From NCBI GenBank assembly GCA_022823185.1, contig JAJDXQ010000038.1, positions 1 to 64,000 on the forward strand: 64,000 bases of DNA, read 5' to 3'. Both the position numbers and the translations under genes were made by a program. Shown in pieces: positions 44,480 through 53,474 of the stretch. This DNA is from Caldilineaceae bacterium (lineage in GTDB: Bacteria > Chloroflexota > Anaerolineae > Caldilineales > Caldilineaceae). The notes beneath the pieces are model-generated. The model searched no databases, was not told the origin of the DNA, and worked only from the letters and a program-made list of their open reading frames with translations. The first letter of the stretch is position 1. The number at the start of each line of letters is the position of its first letter.

Positions 44480-44859
44480 GGTCGTAAGTCTCCTTTGGAA
44501 AGGGCTTTCACTACATGTGTGTACGATTGCGGAAAAGGAAAACCGAATTGGAGAGTGCAAGAGCGGCCGGGCTATCACGTGGACACAGTTCGACAGACTG
44601 AAATGTGTTCCTCTGCCGCCAATGTGAAAAATATGATATTACAGCGGCAATTGTCGTGTCAAACAGCTTTTTTCAAACCATTAAAGGGAAACAGAGACTG
44701 ACTGTGCCTACGCTGGCTCTCTCGGCGAGAAATTGCGAACCTAAGCGCGGCCTTTCAACCGAGCTAGAAATGGGCTTAGCACTTTACGCCCCCGGAAAAG
44801 TCAGCAACTGTGCTGCTGGATTGAGGACTGCCAACTGCAGCTCCTACCGAGATTCCAAC
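44480..44859. other. Intergenic region upstream of CUT1 operon
   Basis: No gene is visible in these 380 bases. The part next to the binding-protein gene is A/T-rich and holds one strong minus-strand promoter (44633-44662). The left half (toward 44480) is the message leader of about 145 bases. The right half holds the 3' end of the aldo/keto reductase transcript and nothing else I can recognise. Confidence 0.7.
44633..44662 (-). promoter_or_regulatory. Near-consensus sigma-70 promoter for CUT1 operon
   Basis: On the minus strand a perfect TTGACA (44662-44657) is followed after 18 bases by TATCAT (44638-44633), five of six matches. The predicted start near 44626 gives a leader of about 147 bases. 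The sequence around the -35 box (TTTGACA) resembles that at 27128-27133. Confidence 0.65.
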
Positions 44860-45816
44860 CTAATGATCCCCACCTCCACCGAATTCTACCTCGAACTTCG
44901 CCCAAACCTTATCGTCTAGCGGCGTCGCTGCAGCGCGAATATTCGCCTCCAGCTGCTCCACGTTCAAGCTGCCGATCGGGTTCCCGTGGATTCGCTCTTC
45001 GCGAAGACAAAACTGAATCGCCAGTTGTAAGAGGTCAATCCGTTCTTCGCGGCACCACTGCCAGATTCTGCGGGCCGCGTCGACATCTTCGTCGTTCCTG
45101 TAACGCCCCTGTTCTCTTGCCTTGTCGATATCGGCGCCGGTTAGCAGTCCGCGCAGAATTGACCAACCGTTCATCACGCCCACGTCGGCCGCAGCCGCCG
45201 CGCGTAAGACTGTCCCAACGGCAGTCTGCCGGATGAGGTTGTAGTCGTTAAAGCATAGGATGAGATCGACGTCGCCGGTCGCGATCACCTCCTGGTGGAA
45301 ATGGTGCTCACGCATCCCGTATCCCGCGTTTCGCACCACCCTCTCTCCCTTCAGTTGCAGAAGGCCGGCGAGTGTGCCGTCTTTGGCCAGGGTAGGTTCG
45401 ATGCGCGTCGGGTCGTGGACAAGCATGCCGTCGAAATAATCAGTGCCCAAGATTTCCAGCTGGTTCTCTACATCCCGGATTACCCGTTCGGCCGAAAAAT
45501 CGGCCTCGCCGTCACCCCGGTAGCCGCCCCACGGCGCATTCGAGTGGCAGCAGAGCCGCCCGGTGATGATAACGTCCTCGCGCGGGATCTCGCGCAGCGC
45601 AAGACCCAACTTGCGCAGCGAGTCTCCGTAGCAGCGGGCGCAGTCAAAATGATTCACGCCCAGCGACACGGCATGTTTGATCAGGGCAACCGCGTCCTCG
45701 TCGCTGACAAAACCAAAATGGTTGCCAAAGCCCTGCGTGCCGAAGGGAATGACGGGAATATCTAGTTCAGTGCGCCCGAGACGGCGGCGCGGTACCGGAG
45801 GGACAGCAGGTGTCAT
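44860..45816 (-). CDS. Aldo/keto-reductase-fold protein lacking catalytic lysine
   Basis: The 318-residue protein has an AKR-like opening (RRRLGRTELDIPVIPFG) and keeps D58 and Y63 of the tetrad (HFDCARCYGD) and H134 (MLVHDPT). At the place of the lysine the sequence is IITGRLCCHS: Gly86 stands exactly where the aligned AKR at 34219 has its lysine (IATK), followed by R87. A cysteine pair (C89-C90) follows. This replacement is shared with the paralogue at 45911. Such a protein may reduce carbonyls differently or may not be an oxidoreductase. It has an AGGAGA ribosome-binding site. Confidence 0.85.
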   Translation of the reverse strand: MTPAVPPVPRRRLGRTELDIPVIPFGTQGFGNHFGFVSDEDAVALIKHAVSLGVNHFDCARCYGDSLRKLGLALREIPREDVIITGRLCCHSNAPWGGYRGDGEADFSAERVIRDVENQLEILGTDYFDGMLVHDPTRIEPTLAKDGTLAGLLQLKGERVVRNAGYGMREHHFHQEVIATGDVDLILCFNDYNLIRQTAVGTVLRAAAAADVGVMNGWSILRGLLTGADIDKAREQGRYRNDEDVDAARRIWQWCREERIDLLQLAIQFCLREERIHGNPIGSLNVEQLEANIRAAATPLDDKVWAKFEVEFGGGGDH

Positions 45817-45910
45817 GGTGCGTCTCCTGGGTCAAAATGAGGGTTTTCTCATGCAAAGATGCTCTTCAGCATGGGCTGGTAGAAAAACTGAACACTCTGT
45901 GTCCAGCTTC

Positions 45911-46870
45911 TCATTGTTGCGGTTCGACACCAAACCTTTCCTGGAAGCTGGTCCAAACGCTTTCCTCCAGCGGCGTTGACGCAGCAAGGATGTTGGCCTC
46001 CAGCTGCTCTACATTCAGACTGCCAATCGGGTTGCCGTGGATACGCTCCTCTCGCAGGCAGAACTGGATCGCCAGTTGCAGTAGATCGACCCCCTCCTCC
46101 CTGCACCACTGCCAAATGGCGCGAGCCGCCTCGGCGTCGTCGTCATGCCGGTGGCGGCGTTGCGCCATCACCTCGTCGATGTCGGCGCCGGTCAGCAGGC
46201 CGCGCAGAATCGACCAGCCGTTCATGACGCCGACGTCGGCTGCGTGGGCCGCGGGCAATACCGTGTCAGCGGCGGTCTGGCGGATGAGATTGTAATCGTT
46301 GAAGCAGAGGATCAGATCGACGTCGCCCGTCGCAATGGCCTTTATGTGGAAGTCATGCGGTTCCATCCCATATCCGACATTTCGCACCAATCCGCGTGCT
46401 CTCAGCTGCAGCAGACCGGCAAGTGTGCCCTCTTTGGCCAGTGTCGGTTCGATGCGATTGGGGTCGTGGATCATCATGCCGTCGAAATAGTCGATCCCGA
46501 GCAATTCCAACTGGTCCTCCACGTCGCGAATGGCGCGTTCGGCGGAATAATCGGCTTCCCCAGCACCGCGATACCCGCCCCAAGGCGCATCCGAGTGACA
46601 GCAAAGGCGTCCTGTAATGATCACGTCGCGGCGGGGGATCTCGCGCAATGCCAGGCTCAGCTTGCGCATCGAGTCTCCGTAGCAGCGGGCGCAGTCAAAA
46701 TGGTTGGCGCCCAGCGACACGGCATGTTTTATCAGGCCAACCGCATCCTCGTCGCTGACAAAGCCGAAACTGTTGCTGAATCCCAGCGTGCCAAAGGGAA
46801 TGACGGGTATTTCGAGTTCGGTGCGGCCGAGGCGCCTGCGCGGCAACTGCGGAGCGGCTTGGCTCATCAT
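45911..46870 (-). CDS. Aldo/keto-reductase-fold protein lacking catalytic lysine, paralogue
   Basis: This 319-residue protein (ATG at 46870) aligns with its downstream neighbour almost without gaps and must be its tandem duplicate. Asp and Tyr of the tetrad (HFDCARCYGD) and His (MIHDPN) are kept. The catalytic-lysine position again reads IITGRLCCHS. The AAAGGTGA box favours the ATG at 46870 over a GTG two codons upstream. The ThuA-like gene ends 12 bases before it, so they should be co-transcribed. Confidence 0.85.
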   Translation of the reverse strand: MMSQAAPQLPRRRLGRTELEIPVIPFGTLGFSNSFGFVSDEDAVGLIKHAVSLGANHFDCARCYGDSMRKLSLALREIPRRDVIITGRLCCHSDAPWGGYRGAGEADYSAERAIRDVEDQLELLGIDYFDGMMIHDPNRIEPTLAKEGTLAGLLQLRARGLVRNVGYGMEPHDFHIKAIATGDVDLILCFNDYNLIRQTAADTVLPAAHAADVGVMNGWSILRGLLTGADIDEVMAQRRHRHDDDAEAARAIWQWCREEGVDLLQLAIQFCLREERIHGNPIGSLNVEQLEANILAASTPLEESVWTSFQERFGVEPQQ

Positions 46871-46882
46871 ATTCACCTTTCC

Positions 46883-47512
46883 CTATGCCGGGCTGCACCA
46901 CGCCAGGCTGTTGCGCAGCAGAGATTGGTACGACGGGTGTCGCCATACCTCAAGATTGTGGCCGGGCGTCAACACGCATACACGCCCCTTTCCTTCGGCG
47001 CGCGTCCAGCCGGCCGGCTGCCTGCCGTGTTCGGAGTCAGTATGGAGAAAAAGATCCACGTCCGGGTCGTTCATCTCCATCATGTAGTGCTCATCCATCA
47101 GCGTAAAGGAACTGCTGCCAGCGGCAAGAGGGTGGTCAGAATTTGGCGCAACGGTCACCGGGCACTGGGGCGGATGGCCTGTGAAAATGCCTCCCATCAG
47201 GCGGCAAAGAGATGGCGAGCTGTCGTACAAGGCCGTGCCTGAGTGCAGGAAAAGGATACCGTTGCCGGCGGTAACGAAGTCGAGAAACGTTCTCCCGGTC
47301 TCCTCGGTCGCCCAAGGTTCATGGTCCGCCTGAGAGCGATTGTTGGCCTTGGAAAAGATGACGAGCGGGTACAGGGCCAGACTTTCAGGTCTCCAGGCGC
47401 AAGGGTCCTCCACCCAGTCAAACTCCAACCCGCACTCTCCCAGCGCAGCCAGTCCGTCTCTGGTAAGTGAGGCCGGGTGGGCGCTGTCATCGCAAAAGAC
47501 CAAGGTCTTCAC
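46883..47512 (-). CDS. ThuA-like protein
   Basis: The start appears to be a GTG at 47512 with AAGGA upstream (a GTG at 47548 is the alternative). The 209-residue protein has the ThuA fold, a class I glutamine-amidotransferase-like flavodoxin domain: the LVFCDDSAHPAS strand, FVTAGNGILFLHSGTALYD, HPLAAGSSSFTLMDEHYMM and a GKGRVCVLTPGHN ending. ThuA proteins occur in trehalose and other glycoside-utilisation operons. Their reaction is probably linked to the 3-keto-glycoside oxidation route. Its neighbours are AKR proteins and a GH5-like enzyme, so the sugar context fits. Confidence 0.85.
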   Translation of the reverse strand: MKTLVFCDDSAHPASLTRDGLAALGECGLEFDWVEDPCAWRPESLALYPLVIFSKANNRSQADHEPWATEETGRTFLDFVTAGNGILFLHSGTALYDSSPSLCRLMGGIFTGHPPQCPVTVAPNSDHPLAAGSSSFTLMDEHYMMEMNDPDVDLFLHTDSEHGRQPAGWTRAEGKGRVCVLTPGHNLEVWRHPSYQSLLRNSLAWCSPA

Positions 47513-47604
47513 TTTTACTTTCCTTTCTGCCAGCAAGTGATTTTCCACCGGCTGAGTTCTCTAGCCTGTCGGCTGCTGGCAAGCGTTGTTAACGAACGTT
47601 CAAT

Positions 47605-48819
47605 TCAGGCCTTAACAGCCGCCAGGGTTTCACTCCACAGGACAAGCAAGCGGACCAACTCGGCCCGGCTGGCCGGGCTCTCTTCCGAGTCGGCGAGAGC
47701 CAGAACTTTCGCGCTGGGCGGCGCGTTCATAGGCACATGCTCGCCGGCTTCCAACAGGTTGGCGATTGTTTCCAGCAACGCCAGGCCCTGCGCGTAGTCA
47801 GCATCAGGCGTACCAAGCCACGTCTCAGCCTGGGCGAGGACGCGCGTGCCGGCTCCCTCCTTGTCCACGGCTGGGGGAATCACGTCCGGCCCCCGTCGGC
47901 GGTAGAAACCGCGAATCGCGGCCGCGATGCTCGGGTCGCGTACGCTGCCGTCAGGATAGACGACCCCGTGTATGTCCCGCCAGCGGCTCACGCCGATCAT
48001 CAGTTCCCAAAGATACCAGCCGATGCCGATCTCCTGGCAAAGTTCCAGCGTAACGTCGTATGGGTTGGCCCGCGCCAGGCAGGCCAGCTCCGAAATGAAG
48101 AGCGGCTTCTGGTTGGCTTCAGCGACCTGAATGCCTTCTTCAATGTTGGCGCGTATAGCTGCCCGCGTCGGTCGGTAGTCGTGGAACGAAAGAACATCCA
48201 CGTGGTCCACGACCGGCGCCAGCGTGGCGGCGTTGGCCACGCCAACCGTGATCGGATGCGCGCTGTCGAGTTCCTTCATCAAGCCGCAGAAATGGTGCAC
48301 GAAGTTCCATATCGCGCCCTTCCGCTCTTCCCGATCCGGCGCATCCTCACCTACCCAGCTGGTGATCAGCGGCTCGTTCATGATGTCCCACATGGCCAGG
48401 CCCGGTTCAGGGCCCAGGGCCTGCACGATGTCCCGACAGTAGGCTTCGCCGGCCGGCCAAAACTCCGGCCCAAGCCGCTGGACGCCCGGATTAGGAATCC
48501 ACTTGTTCTCAGTCGAATTGATTGTGGGGCGCGTATCGTCGAAACAGGAGTCCCACACAACCGGCATGACACTGATTCCCCGGTCGTGGGCCGTCCGCAC
48601 AAAGTGCGTGAGCCGGGCCAGGAAGCTCTTGGGATCGTGTTCATAGACGACAAATGCCAGGAAGGGGCGGGCGCTGTTCAGCCCGAGCCGCTGGGCAAAC
48701 GTCAGCTCCCGTTCGACCAGGGCCTCGTCATAGTCGCGCCAGAAGGCGATGTCATTGACCGCCGTGCTGGGCACGTAGTTGAAGCCACGCAGATGCGCAT
48801 AGGGCTTGAGTAGCTCCAC
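47605..48819 (-). CDS. Glycoside hydrolase family 5-like enzyme
   Basis: The start is a GTG at 48819 with GGGAGGA eight to nine bases upstream; the open frame continues upstream but overlaps the DUF4380 gene and is not protein-like. The 404-residue protein is a (beta/alpha)8 glycosidase of clan GH-A. The acid/base is E149 in WDIMNEPLITS, the nucleophile E244 in PLFISELACL, and H213 (SFHDY) is the conserved histidine. No signal peptide is present, so it acts in the cytoplasm on imported oligosaccharide. The C-terminal 100 residues (after the DPSIAAAIRGFYRRRG segment) form a helical extension of unknown role. Confidence 0.88.
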   Translation of the reverse strand: MELLKPYAHLRGFNYVPSTAVNDIAFWRDYDEALVERELTFAQRLGLNSARPFLAFVVYEHDPKSFLARLTHFVRTAHDRGISVMPVVWDSCFDDTRPTINSTENKWIPNPGVQRLGPEFWPAGEAYCRDIVQALGPEPGLAMWDIMNEPLITSWVGEDAPDREERKGAIWNFVHHFCGLMKELDSAHPITVGVANAATLAPVVDHVDVLSFHDYRPTRAAIRANIEEGIQVAEANQKPLFISELACLARANPYDVTLELCQEIGIGWYLWELMIGVSRWRDIHGVVYPDGSVRDPSIAAAIRGFYRRRGPDVIPPAVDKEGAGTRVLAQAETWLGTPDADYAQGLALLETIANLLEAGEHVPMNAPPSAKVLALADSEESPASRAELVRLLVLWSETLAAVKA

Positions 48820-48838
48820 TTCTTTGTTCCTCCCGCGT

Positions 48839-50149
48839 TTACTGAATCGGGCAGCTGTCGAGCGGCGCGATGGGCTCGCCCTGCTGGTCGCGGAGAAGCA
48901 GTTGCGCGGCCTGCGCCCCGGGCGGCGGCCTGCGCACGCAGTCAACGCGCAGCACGTTGAGCGGATTGACGAGGGCCAGCGTTTCGCCTGCCACTGCCAC
49001 TCCATCGCCGTCCAGCCAGGTGAGTTGCACACGGCCCAAGTGAAAGAGGCCAAAGACGCCAGTGAGGCGGATGCCCGCGTCGATTGACCCGGCTTGCAAG
49101 GCTTGGTGGGCGCAGCCCGCGTCATTCACGTTTACGATGGGGCCGGGGCAGCGGGCAACGTACCAATCGATATCAAGGCTCTGTGTTTCTCCGGGCGCCA
49201 TTTTGCGCAGGGGGCCCAGGATTTCGGCCTCCATGTGAAAGAGATTCAGCTTGCCGAAATCGAGACCGGCCACAGGCTCGCCGTGACCGGTTGTCCAGCA
49301 CTCGACCGTGGCGCCCCCATCCGGATACGCCTCGTCGGGGAAGTGCGTAAAGCGCTGACAGAAAGCGTAGTCCGTTTCCCGGTTTACAAAGGCGATCCAT
49401 CCGGCTGTTGAATCGACGCCAATCTTTCCGACATGGTAGAGATACTGCGCGCCCAGCAGATCGGGGCGCACATCCGGCTGCCACTCGGGGTTGTCCTCCT
49501 CGCCAAACATGACATTGTAGCCCCGCTCGAATACGCTGTCAGGATGGGTGGGAATGTATAGCCAGGCCTGTTCACTGTGCGATTCGCCGCCTTCCGGGTT
49601 GCGGCGCGTGGCGTCGACCTGGACGACATCCCAGATACTCCACGTGCGCGCCCGATCGGAGACGTTCGTCATCTCAAGGTGAAGATTGACGCGGCCGCCG
49701 CCGGCATGGAGCGTAACTTGGCGGGAGATCCGGACGCCGGTGCGAGGGTCCGGCTTGCTTGTCATGCGAACTGTGGCGGAAGAATCAGACGAATCCACAG
49801 TCTCCAGCGTGTAGCGTCCCGTATCCAGCACGGGATCGGGCGGGCCATGCCACTGGTCCTGGCTGTCCCAGCCTTGGGGCGCGGGCCACGTCTTGTCGCC
49901 GCCATAGTTCTTCCAGGCCGAGATGCTGCCGTCCCCCATGTTCTCCTCGGCAGAGAAGAGCTTGCCCGCGAGTGTCCTGTCGAGCCACAGGTATGGATAG
50001 TCGCCCAGGTTATAGGCCATGATTCGGCCGCCAACATCCGGCACGGCGACCAGGCTCACCAGCCCGTTGCTGAGCCTGACCGCCTTCCACCCATGAAAAC
50101 GTATCTCCTCAATGAGGCACTCTGAACTTGCCGCCGACAGCTTGGTCAT
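48839..50149 (-). CDS. DUF4380-like, aldose-epimerase-fold protein
   Basis: The 436-residue protein has the beta-sandwich pattern of the DUF4380/aldose-1-epimerase-like group. It opens VSLVAVPDVGGRIMAYNLGDYPYLW, a characteristic G-G-R stretch, and carries HLEMTNVSDRARTWSIWDVVQ in the middle. It contains several W and D residues that could line a sugar site. The function of the family is unknown; it is commonly found near glycoside hydrolases. The GH5-like gene follows after 19 bases, so they are co-transcribed. The start at 50149 has GGAGG ten bases upstream. Confidence 0.85.
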   Translation of the reverse strand: MTKLSAASSECLIEEIRFHGWKAVRLSNGLVSLVAVPDVGGRIMAYNLGDYPYLWLDRTLAGKLFSAEENMGDGSISAWKNYGGDKTWPAPQGWDSQDQWHGPPDPVLDTGRYTLETVDSSDSSATVRMTSKPDPRTGVRISRQVTLHAGGGRVNLHLEMTNVSDRARTWSIWDVVQVDATRRNPEGGESHSEQAWLYIPTHPDSVFERGYNVMFGEEDNPEWQPDVRPDLLGAQYLYHVGKIGVDSTAGWIAFVNRETDYAFCQRFTHFPDEAYPDGGATVECWTTGHGEPVAGLDFGKLNLFHMEAEILGPLRKMAPGETQSLDIDWYVARCPGPIVNVNDAGCAHQALQAGSIDAGIRLTGVFGLFHLGRVQLTWLDGDGVAVAGETLALVNPLNVLRVDCVRRPPPGAQAAQLLLRDQQGEPIAPLDSCPIQ

Positions 50150-50229
50150 GAGAATTCAGCCTCCGGTTAAGGGTCGTACGCGTGGCGATGTGTACCATGG
50201 GGCTTCCATTCGAGAAGAACGACGCGCAT

Positions 50230-51177
50230 TCACTCCTGGCAGTTCGACTCAATGCCCCGGTCCTCCTCGAACGTCGCCTTGCGGATGTATAACTCCGTTT
50301 CGGCTGCCGGACTCTCTTCGTAACCCTTCCAGGCGTAGGGATCGACGCCGGCCACGGGAATAACGCGCCGCACGTCTGCGCGCGCCACTGGCTGCTCATC
50401 GGCCGTCTTGACCCAGGGAAGCGACGATTCACTGCTCAAATAGTGGTTGACCAGCACGCGGCGGTAGCTGTCTTGCGTGCGATTGCGCAAGGACTGATGC
50501 AGCAAATATCCGTTAAAGAAGACGACGCTGCCGGCCTTGACCTCGACCGGAATCTGGGGAGACTCGTCGAAGCCGGTCGCCATCTCATCGTGCGTGTCGA
50601 ACTCTTCCGGGTTGCCGTGCCTGCGGGTGGGATAGAGATAGCCCGGCCGCTGCGACCCCGGAATCACCCACATGCAGCCGTTCTCGACATAGGCATCGTC
50701 GATCGCGATCCAGGCGCCGATCAGCGAACGGTCGCGAGTGGGGATATAGTTCTCGTCCTGGTGCCAGGACTGCCCCTGGTAGCCGGGCGGCTTGATAAAG
50801 AGCATCGACTGCATGCACTTTACATTCCCCGACCAGTGCGCCAGATGCGCGCCGGTGATCTGGCTCAACACACCGCTTATCTTAGGATGACGCGTGTATT
50901 TCTCCATCACCGGGCTTACATAGTGTGGCTGGTGGATGGCAAGAATCCTGGACAAAACCTCATCGTCGCTCAGTTCGGCCGCAACCGGCTGAATCGTCTT
51001 ATTGGGATACCCGCCGCGCGCCAGGTAGATGATGTCCCTCTTCAACTCATCCAGTTCTGCCGCATTCAGCAGGTCCGGGACGGCCAGATAGCCGTTTTCC
51101 ACGTAGAATTCGACCTGCTCACTGTCCACCACTTCAGGCACTTCGATGCGTTCGCTAACCGGCGCATCCGTCGTCAT
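50230..51177 (-). CDS. Phytanoyl-CoA dioxygenase-family Fe(II)/2-oxoglutarate oxygenase
   Basis: The 315-residue oxygenase has the iron ligands H139-Q-D141 (SWHQDENYIPT) and H227 (YLLHQSLRN), and a 2-oxoglutarate arginine near 239-240. An AGGGAG ribosome-binding site is present. It is only distantly similar to the other two PhyH proteins here. It is encoded just downstream of a class III aminotransferase, which suggests oxidation of an aminated or N-methylated substrate. Confidence 0.92.
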   Translation of the reverse strand: MTTDAPVSERIEVPEVVDSEQVEFYVENGYLAVPDLLNAAELDELKRDIIYLARGGYPNKTIQPVAAELSDDEVLSRILAIHQPHYVSPVMEKYTRHPKISGVLSQITGAHLAHWSGNVKCMQSMLFIKPPGYQGQSWHQDENYIPTRDRSLIGAWIAIDDAYVENGCMWVIPGSQRPGYLYPTRRHGNPEEFDTHDEMATGFDESPQIPVEVKAGSVVFFNGYLLHQSLRNRTQDSYRRVLVNHYLSSESSLPWVKTADEQPVARADVRRVIPVAGVDPYAWKGYEESPAAETELYIRKATFEEDRGIESNCQE

Positions 51178-51261
51178 TCGATTGGCTCCCTGCGGTGCTT
51201 ACTGCAGAGTTTTCGTTGTCTCTTCAAGCTTTTTCCTGGAGTCGACAACTCCAATGGAACC

Positions 51262-52470
51262 TTAATTCAGATCCGCAATAGACTCCTGCACCGCCGTTAT
51301 CGTGTCCTCGATATCCTGTTCCGTGTGGGAGAGGGTGAGAAACATCGGGTGCATGGGGTGAAGGTAAAAGCCCCGCGCCAGGCACCCCTGGAGCATAGCG
51401 ATGCAGCGGTCCTTGTCCTCCTCGTCCATCACCGGCGTTGGCATTGGGCCCGTGCCGGTCAGCCTGTAACCGAGTCCGCCCTCCTCGCAGGCCGCGTTTA
51501 TGCCCTCGATCAGGCGGTTGCCGATTTTCCACTGGTAGGCGATGCCGTCACGGCGCTTGACCTCATTGATGACGCTCTCGATGCTGACCAGGCTGGGCAA
51601 ATCGCAGTGGAAAGTCGCGGCCATCCAGCTGGACTGACACTGCGGCGAGCCCAGAATGTCCCTGCGGCCGCCGACGAAGCTGCCGGGGTAGCCGTTTGCG
51701 CAAGCCTTGGCAAATGCCGTCAGGTCTGGTTTCACGCCATAGTATTCACCGGCCCCGCCAAAGGCGACGCGAAAGCCCACCTTGACCTCGTCAAAGATAC
51801 AAAGCGCGCCGTACTCGTGCGCCATGTCGACGCATCCTTGCAGATAACCCTCGGGCGGTCCCTCGCCCCGGATCGTCTCCATGATCACGCAGGCTACTTC
51901 ATTGTCGTTCTGCCTGAAGAGGTCTTCCAGAGGATCGAGGTCGCCGTAGGGGACTTCGAGCGTGAAGGGCGCGATCACGGAGGGCGCGCCCTCGTCCTCT
52001 GTGCGAGACCAGTCATGCCAGCCATGGTAGCCGCTGCGGATCACCTTATCACGGCCTGTGTAGGCACGCGCCAACCGCACAGCCGCCGACGTGGCCGCGC
52101 TGCCGCCGATTAGAAACCCCAGCATTTCGACCGCGGGAATCAAATCGATCAACATCTCCGCCACTTCAAGTTCCTTGGGATGCGCTGTGCTGTAAATGGT
52201 GCCATCCTCCATCTGCGCCTGAACAGCGGCGTTGATGACCGGGTCATTGTATCCAAGCAGGATTGGGCCGAATCCCATCAGATAGTCGAGATACTCGTTT
52301 CCGTCAACGTCCCAGAAGCGGGCGCCGGCCGCGCGCTGGGTGAAGACGGGATAGCCGAGCTCTAGCATATCGTGGCTGCGCTTGTGCCCCTGGCAGCCCC
52401 GCACCATCAGCTGGTCGGAGCGCTCGAGCAAGGCCCTCGATTGTTCAATTTTGTATGGTTTGACGGACAT
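51262..52470 (-). CDS. Class III aminotransferase (glutamate-1-semialdehyde aminomutase-like)
   Basis: The 402-residue PLP enzyme has D227 in CIFDEVKVGFR, the PLP-lysine K255 in AFAKACANGYPG and the typical SGYHGWHDWS segment (146-154). It is a relative of the enzyme at 30475 but clearly divergent. The ribosome-binding site is GGAG. It is flanked on both sides by PhyH oxygenases. The substrate may be an amino sugar or an aminated acid; the haem pathway is excluded by context. Confidence 0.92.
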   Translation of the reverse strand: MSVKPYKIEQSRALLERSDQLMVRGCQGHKRSHDMLELGYPVFTQRAAGARFWDVDGNEYLDYLMGFGPILLGYNDPVINAAVQAQMEDGTIYSTAHPKELEVAEMLIDLIPAVEMLGFLIGGSAATSAAVRLARAYTGRDKVIRSGYHGWHDWSRTEDEGAPSVIAPFTLEVPYGDLDPLEDLFRQNDNEVACVIMETIRGEGPPEGYLQGCVDMAHEYGALCIFDEVKVGFRVAFGGAGEYYGVKPDLTAFAKACANGYPGSFVGGRRDILGSPQCQSSWMAATFHCDLPSLVSIESVINEVKRRDGIAYQWKIGNRLIEGINAACEEGGLGYRLTGTGPMPTPVMDEEDKDRCIAMLQGCLARGFYLHPMHPMFLTLSHTEQDIEDTITAVQESIADLN

Positions 52471-52596
52471 GGTTCTTGCTCCGTTTGCGTAATGTGGATC
52501 ATGCTTCGCTTCAGTCCAGGACCAGGGCAGAGAGAGCCTGGGAGTCTGGCAGAGGAGTCAGGGTGGTGAACCGGGGAGATCCCTGCCCTGCGCCGG

Positions 52597-53412
52597 TTAA
52601 TCAAATGCGGTGGGATCGCCGTATATGATCGGACAGTAAGAGGGATCGTCGATAAAAGCGGTCAGCCCCTGGCGCAGGTCCTCTTTCGGGCGGGACTTTT
52701 CGGTCCGCATGTGGACGGCGAAACTGCGCCTCGGCTTCCCGGAATGGTTTTGTCCACTGCCGTGAAAGGTCAGCTTGTGGTGGAAGCTGGCGCCGCCCGG
52801 CGGCAGGATGGCGGGAATCTCGCGCCATTCCTGGCCGTGCGCGCTCCGGATTCTCTCCCGCAGGGCATCATACTCCTGGGACTGAAAGTCGCTCTCGGTC
52901 GAAAGGCCCCAGCGGTGAGAACCCGCAACGAAGTTCATCGGCCCCGTTTCCGGCGTTACGTCGCCGAGCGCCACCCACGCGGTGAACAGCTCGCTGTCCT
53001 CTTCCCAGGCGCCCCAGTAGTTGTAGTCCTGGTGCCAGCCAATGTTGGTGAGGGCCTGCTGACCTGGAACTGACGGCGGCTTGTAGAGCAACTGGACCCA
53101 CCAGACCTGCACTGCCCTTGCCCCGCTAATGTCAGCCGCCATCTCACCCAGCGCCGGATGCGACACAAGCTCCATAATTGCGCGACTGGCGATCTGAGGC
53201 TTCTCGATCTTGCAAAGGGTATTGGGATCGTCGCCAGGGTTCCAGCGCGAGGGGCGCGGCGGAGTGCCGGTGTCGTAATCCCCGGCGCGCACCGAGTCCA
53301 TGCCGGCAGTGGCCCGATCCACGACCTCCTGCGGGATTAAGGGGTCCGGGCAGATGAAAAAGCCATCCTCCTGGTAACGTCTTCGAGCCAGGACAGTTCT
53401 CTCTGACTGCAT
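52597..53412 (-). CDS. Phytanoyl-CoA dioxygenase-family Fe(II)/2-oxoglutarate oxygenase
   Basis: The start is the ATG at 53412, with GAGGAG nine bases upstream. The 271-residue oxygenase has H127-Q-D129 (GWHQDYNYWG), H217 (LTFHGSGQN) and an arginine at 228. The region following the HxD motif is rich in W and E. It is encoded between a class III aminotransferase and an AGE-type epimerase. It should hydroxylate or demethylate a small molecule. Confidence 0.92.
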   Translation of the reverse strand: MQSERTVLARRRYQEDGFFICPDPLIPQEVVDRATAGMDSVRAGDYDTGTPPRPSRWNPGDDPNTLCKIEKPQIASRAIMELVSHPALGEMAADISGARAVQVWWVQLLYKPPSVPGQQALTNIGWHQDYNYWGAWEEDSELFTAWVALGDVTPETGPMNFVAGSHRWGLSTESDFQSQEYDALRERIRSAHGQEWREIPAILPPGGASFHHKLTFHGSGQNHSGKPRRSFAVHMRTEKSRPKEDLRQGLTAFIDDPSYCPIIYGDPTAFD

Positions 53413-53474
53413 TCCTTTTTTCTCCTCGTGCGTACCTGGGACCGGCCTGACGACCCCGTTCGTGGCCATCGAGG

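Noticed and set aside
46145..48813. Plus-strand open frames (46145-47242 and 47737-48813)
   Set aside because: They mirror the AKR/ThuA and GH5-like genes, have low-complexity composition, and lack ribosome-binding sites.
50443..52113. Long plus-strand open frame of 556 codons
   Set aside because: It lies antisense to the PhyH and class III aminotransferase genes, which have clear motifs; its translation is Arg/His/Val-rich without family features. High GC content keeps the opposite strand open.
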